Positions 12,651 through 14,451 of a stretch of 14,451 nt of DNA are shown here, piece after piece. The stretch spans positions 1 through 14,451 of the forward strand of contig JABJOK010000041.1 in NCBI GenBank assembly GCA_018664365.1. The letters run 5' to 3'. Within the stretch, counting starts at the first letter, position 1. The number at the start of each line of letters is the position of its first letter. The notes beneath the pieces are model-generated. The model saw only the letters and a program-made list of their open reading frames with translations. It was not told the DNA's origin and searched no databases. The translations under genes were made by a program, and so were the position numbers. This DNA is from Candidatus Peregrinibacteria bacterium. GTDB taxonomy: Bacteria > Patescibacteriota > Gracilibacteria > UBA1369 > LOWO2-01-FULL-3.

Positions 12651-14451
12651 ATCGATATCAACAATAAATGGCTCCAGACCAATTGAATTCAATATAAAGT
12701 TTGCCTCTATAAGAGCTTCCCTAAACTCACCAGTTTTAACCATTGAATATGGAGGAAGCAGATCAAAATCTTCATCGCCATCACCAAGAGTTATCCAATG
12801 ACGATAACCAAAAGTCATACCAAGCTTCGTAAGATCATATCCAGGAGCCTGGAAGTAACCCTTTTTATGCAAAATTGCATCTCTTAAAACTCTAAGCCTT
12901 ATATCTTGAGCCTCAGCTTCTGGCCACTCACTACCTATTCCCCATTTATCTAAATATTCTTTTATATCTTCTTGTATGGATTCATCCATGCTATTCAAGA
13001 TTTGACCATTAATAAAGTCTCCAATCTCATATCCTAGCCAAACTTGCCAGGCAATTCTTCCAAATTTACCAAGAGCAGGAGGAGTTTTTTTAGGAACCTT
13101 CTTGACCAATTTACTCAACAAAGGAACTTTCTTCCCTACAAGACTTCCCAACCCCTTAGCTACATGATAAGCAAAAGGAACTCCACCCCTTACAGTTAAA
13201 TACGAAAGCCCTCCTTGAGCGGCCATAGATAAAAGCTCATGATCTTCCCAAAATCCAGTATCCCAATATGATTTTATTTTTATATTATCAAGACCACCTC
13301 TTCTTTTCGTCTTGAAATAATAATGTTTTTGTTCGTTCGTAAAGGTTTTCCACCCCTTAAGGTGTTTAGGGAACATTTCGCCTTTCTCTGACCAAAACAT
13401 ATAACAATCATCACCTTTTCCCTCTTTACTCATCTCAGAATCAAACTCTGCAAATCTCTCCTTATAAGGCTTAAGCTCAACATCTTTTGGAAGCAAAATA
13501 CCGAAAGGTGAAAGCACCTGTATCGTCCTCCAAACATCCTGCCCCTTTGATTGAGCTAATTTACCTCTTAATAAACTATCTGAAGTTAAAATTGAATCCT
13601 CTCCATTAGAATACGTATAAGCATTTTGCATTATCTCGGAATGCGCACTAATAATTTTTTGCTGCGTAGGAAAAACAACATCGTCCAAAAATGTCCCCAT
13701 CGCATCCTTGAAAGCCTTAGCCTCAGAATATGTTAACTTTTTCGAAGGGACTGCTCTAATATCTTCACAAGCCTTCAACGCCATGTCTAAATCAGTAGGC
13801 TTTATATCCTCGGCAATAGAATCTAAAGACTCAACAAGCTCACTTTCCAAAGCTTCCAGAACTTCTGGATCATTAGGCTGGATAGGACGACTCAGCTTTC
13901 TTTCCAATGCAATTGCCTTCTGATGCATCCAAACGATAAGAGATTCTTCACTTCCTCCTAGTAAAACTGTCAAAGCGCTATTCATCTTATCCTGAACAAA
14001 GTCCTTCGCATCTCCCATCATTTTACGTAAACCATCTTGTTTTTCTCCTTCCTTCATCTGTTTAGCCTTTTCACCAAGCTTTTTTATCCAATCCTTTCTC
14101 AAATTCCCATCAACTAAATGACGATAAAACAGAATGGTTTTTTCAAATTGAGCAATCTTTTCAGAACGCTCCTTTACCGGTAGAGAAAGCACTTGATCAA
14201 TCGCTTCATGGTAATACCTCATAGTAAGCACCATCATTTCCATTTGAGCCATTGAGTCTCCTTGAAACAATTTATCAATTACATGGTCCTTTGGTGGCTC
14301 TTTCAGAACATCAACAAAATAATTTAAAACAGCTTCTTTTTTCTTCCCCTCCTTCTCTTCAACAACAACTACAAGTTTTCCCTCCAATTCCTGCTGTCTA
14401 CGATATAATTCTTGGTACTTTGGATCTCCATTAAATAACTTCTCAACGGCA
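12645..14451 (-). CDS. Large hypothetical protein, 5' end beyond the window
   Basis: At least 602 codons on the minus strand, ending in TAG at 12645-12647. A start could be read at a TTG (14385-14387), but the frame stays open and protein-like to the window edge (upstream residues read VEKLFNGDPKYQELYRRQQE), so the true N-terminus lies outside. I recognise no family. The N-terminal half is charged and mostly helical, with many Glu, Lys and Met residues. Around two thirds of the way along are GGLSYLTVRGGVPFAYHVAK and a Lys/Pro/Leu-rich stretch, then IAWQVWLGYEIGDFI. These are amphipathic or weakly membrane-associating and do not make clear transmembrane helices. The end contains PGYDLTKLGMTFGYRHWITL and an acidic DGDEDFDLLPPYS. 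No catalytic motif is evident. It converges with the inositol-phosphatase gene, sharing the palindrome CTATAG. Confidence 0.75.
   Translation of the reverse strand, partial: AVEKLFNGDPKYQELYRRQQELEGKLVVVVEEKEGKKKEAVLNYFVDVLKEPPKDHVIDKLFQGDSMAQMEMMVLTMRYYHEAIDQVLSLPVKERSEKIAQFEKTILFYRHLVDGNLRKDWIKKLGEKAKQMKEGEKQDGLRKMMGDAKDFVQDKMNSALTVLLGGSEESLIVWMHQKAIALERKLSRPIQPNDPEVLEALESELVESLDSIAEDIKPTDLDMALKACEDIRAVPSKKLTYSEAKAFKDAMGTFLDDVVFPTQQKIISAHSEIMQNAYTYSNGEDSILTSDSLLRGKLAQSKGQDVWRTIQVLSPFGILLPKDVELKPYKERFAEFDSEMSKEGKGDDCYMFWSEKGEMFPKHLKGWKTFTNEQKHYYFKTKRRGGLDNIKIKSYWDTGFWEDHELLSMAAQGGLSYLTVRGGVPFAYHVAKGLGSLVGKKVPLLSKLVKKVPKKTPPALGKFGRIAWQVWLGYEIGDFINGQILNSMDESIQEDIKEYLDKWGIGSEWPEAEAQDIRLRVLRDAILHKKGYFQAPGYDLTKLGMTFGYRHWITLGDGDEDFDLLPPYSMVKTGEFREALIEANFILNSIGLEPFIVDIDL

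Noticed and set aside
1..14451. Genetic code with TGA read as glycine, as in Gracilibacteria.
   Set aside because: uvrB, argG, rmlB and the other conserved genes are full-length under the standard code with no in-frame TGA, so TGA is not used as a sense codon here.
1..14451. CRISPR arrays, insertion sequences, integrase sites or phage genes.
   Set aside because: No regularly spaced repeats, transposase or integrase motifs, or terminal inverted repeats were found; the only tandem repeat is the in-frame one in the lemA tail.

Overview
The window reads as part of a small, AT-rich bacterial genome with tightly packed genes. Features pointing to a Candidate Phyla Radiation (Patescibacteria) lineage, perhaps near Peregrinibacteria, are the short intergenic spaces, single housekeeping genes flanked by unrecognised proteins, the lack of visible Shine-Dalgarno sites, and an argG with no other arginine gene in view. 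This placement is inference; no rRNA or ribosomal protein gene is present to settle it. The standard code reads every gene through. All 14 protein genes longer than 100 codons end in TAA (10) or TAG (4), never TGA.

Left arm (39-2550, minus strand): a probable operon transcribed leftward. It holds an RmlC-like dTDP-sugar epimerase, RmlB dTDP-glucose 4,6-dehydratase, a small membrane-anchored protein whose C-terminus resembles a subtilase prodomain, and a DUF2000 protein. A GT4 glycosyltransferase (2586-3698, plus) diverges from it only 35 bp away. Together they suggest deoxysugar and surface polysaccharide synthesis.

Centre (3699-6150, plus): argG (argininosuccinate synthase) is preceded by the most interesting element of the window. 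A 16-codon leader ORF encodes MKTTTATILRRRALTP with three consecutive CGC arginine codons. Its last codons are the 5' arm of an intrinsic terminator, followed by a structured and then G-free 5' region before argG. This looks like arginine-responsive ribosome-mediated attenuation. A Mn-type superoxide dismutase gene follows with its own promoter and a strong terminator.

Middle right (6208-8505, plus): a LemA-family membrane protein with a Glu/Pro/Lys/Ala-rich tail and a perfect terminator, then two tandem paralogous genes of unknown function. Then uvrB (8502-10481, minus), which overlaps the second paralog at the stop codons.

Right arm: a lipoprotein with a duplicated C-terminal domain and an inositol-monophosphatase-family gene form a plus-strand pair (10553-12650). 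They converge on a large unrecognised minus-strand gene that runs off the right edge of the window (12645-14451).
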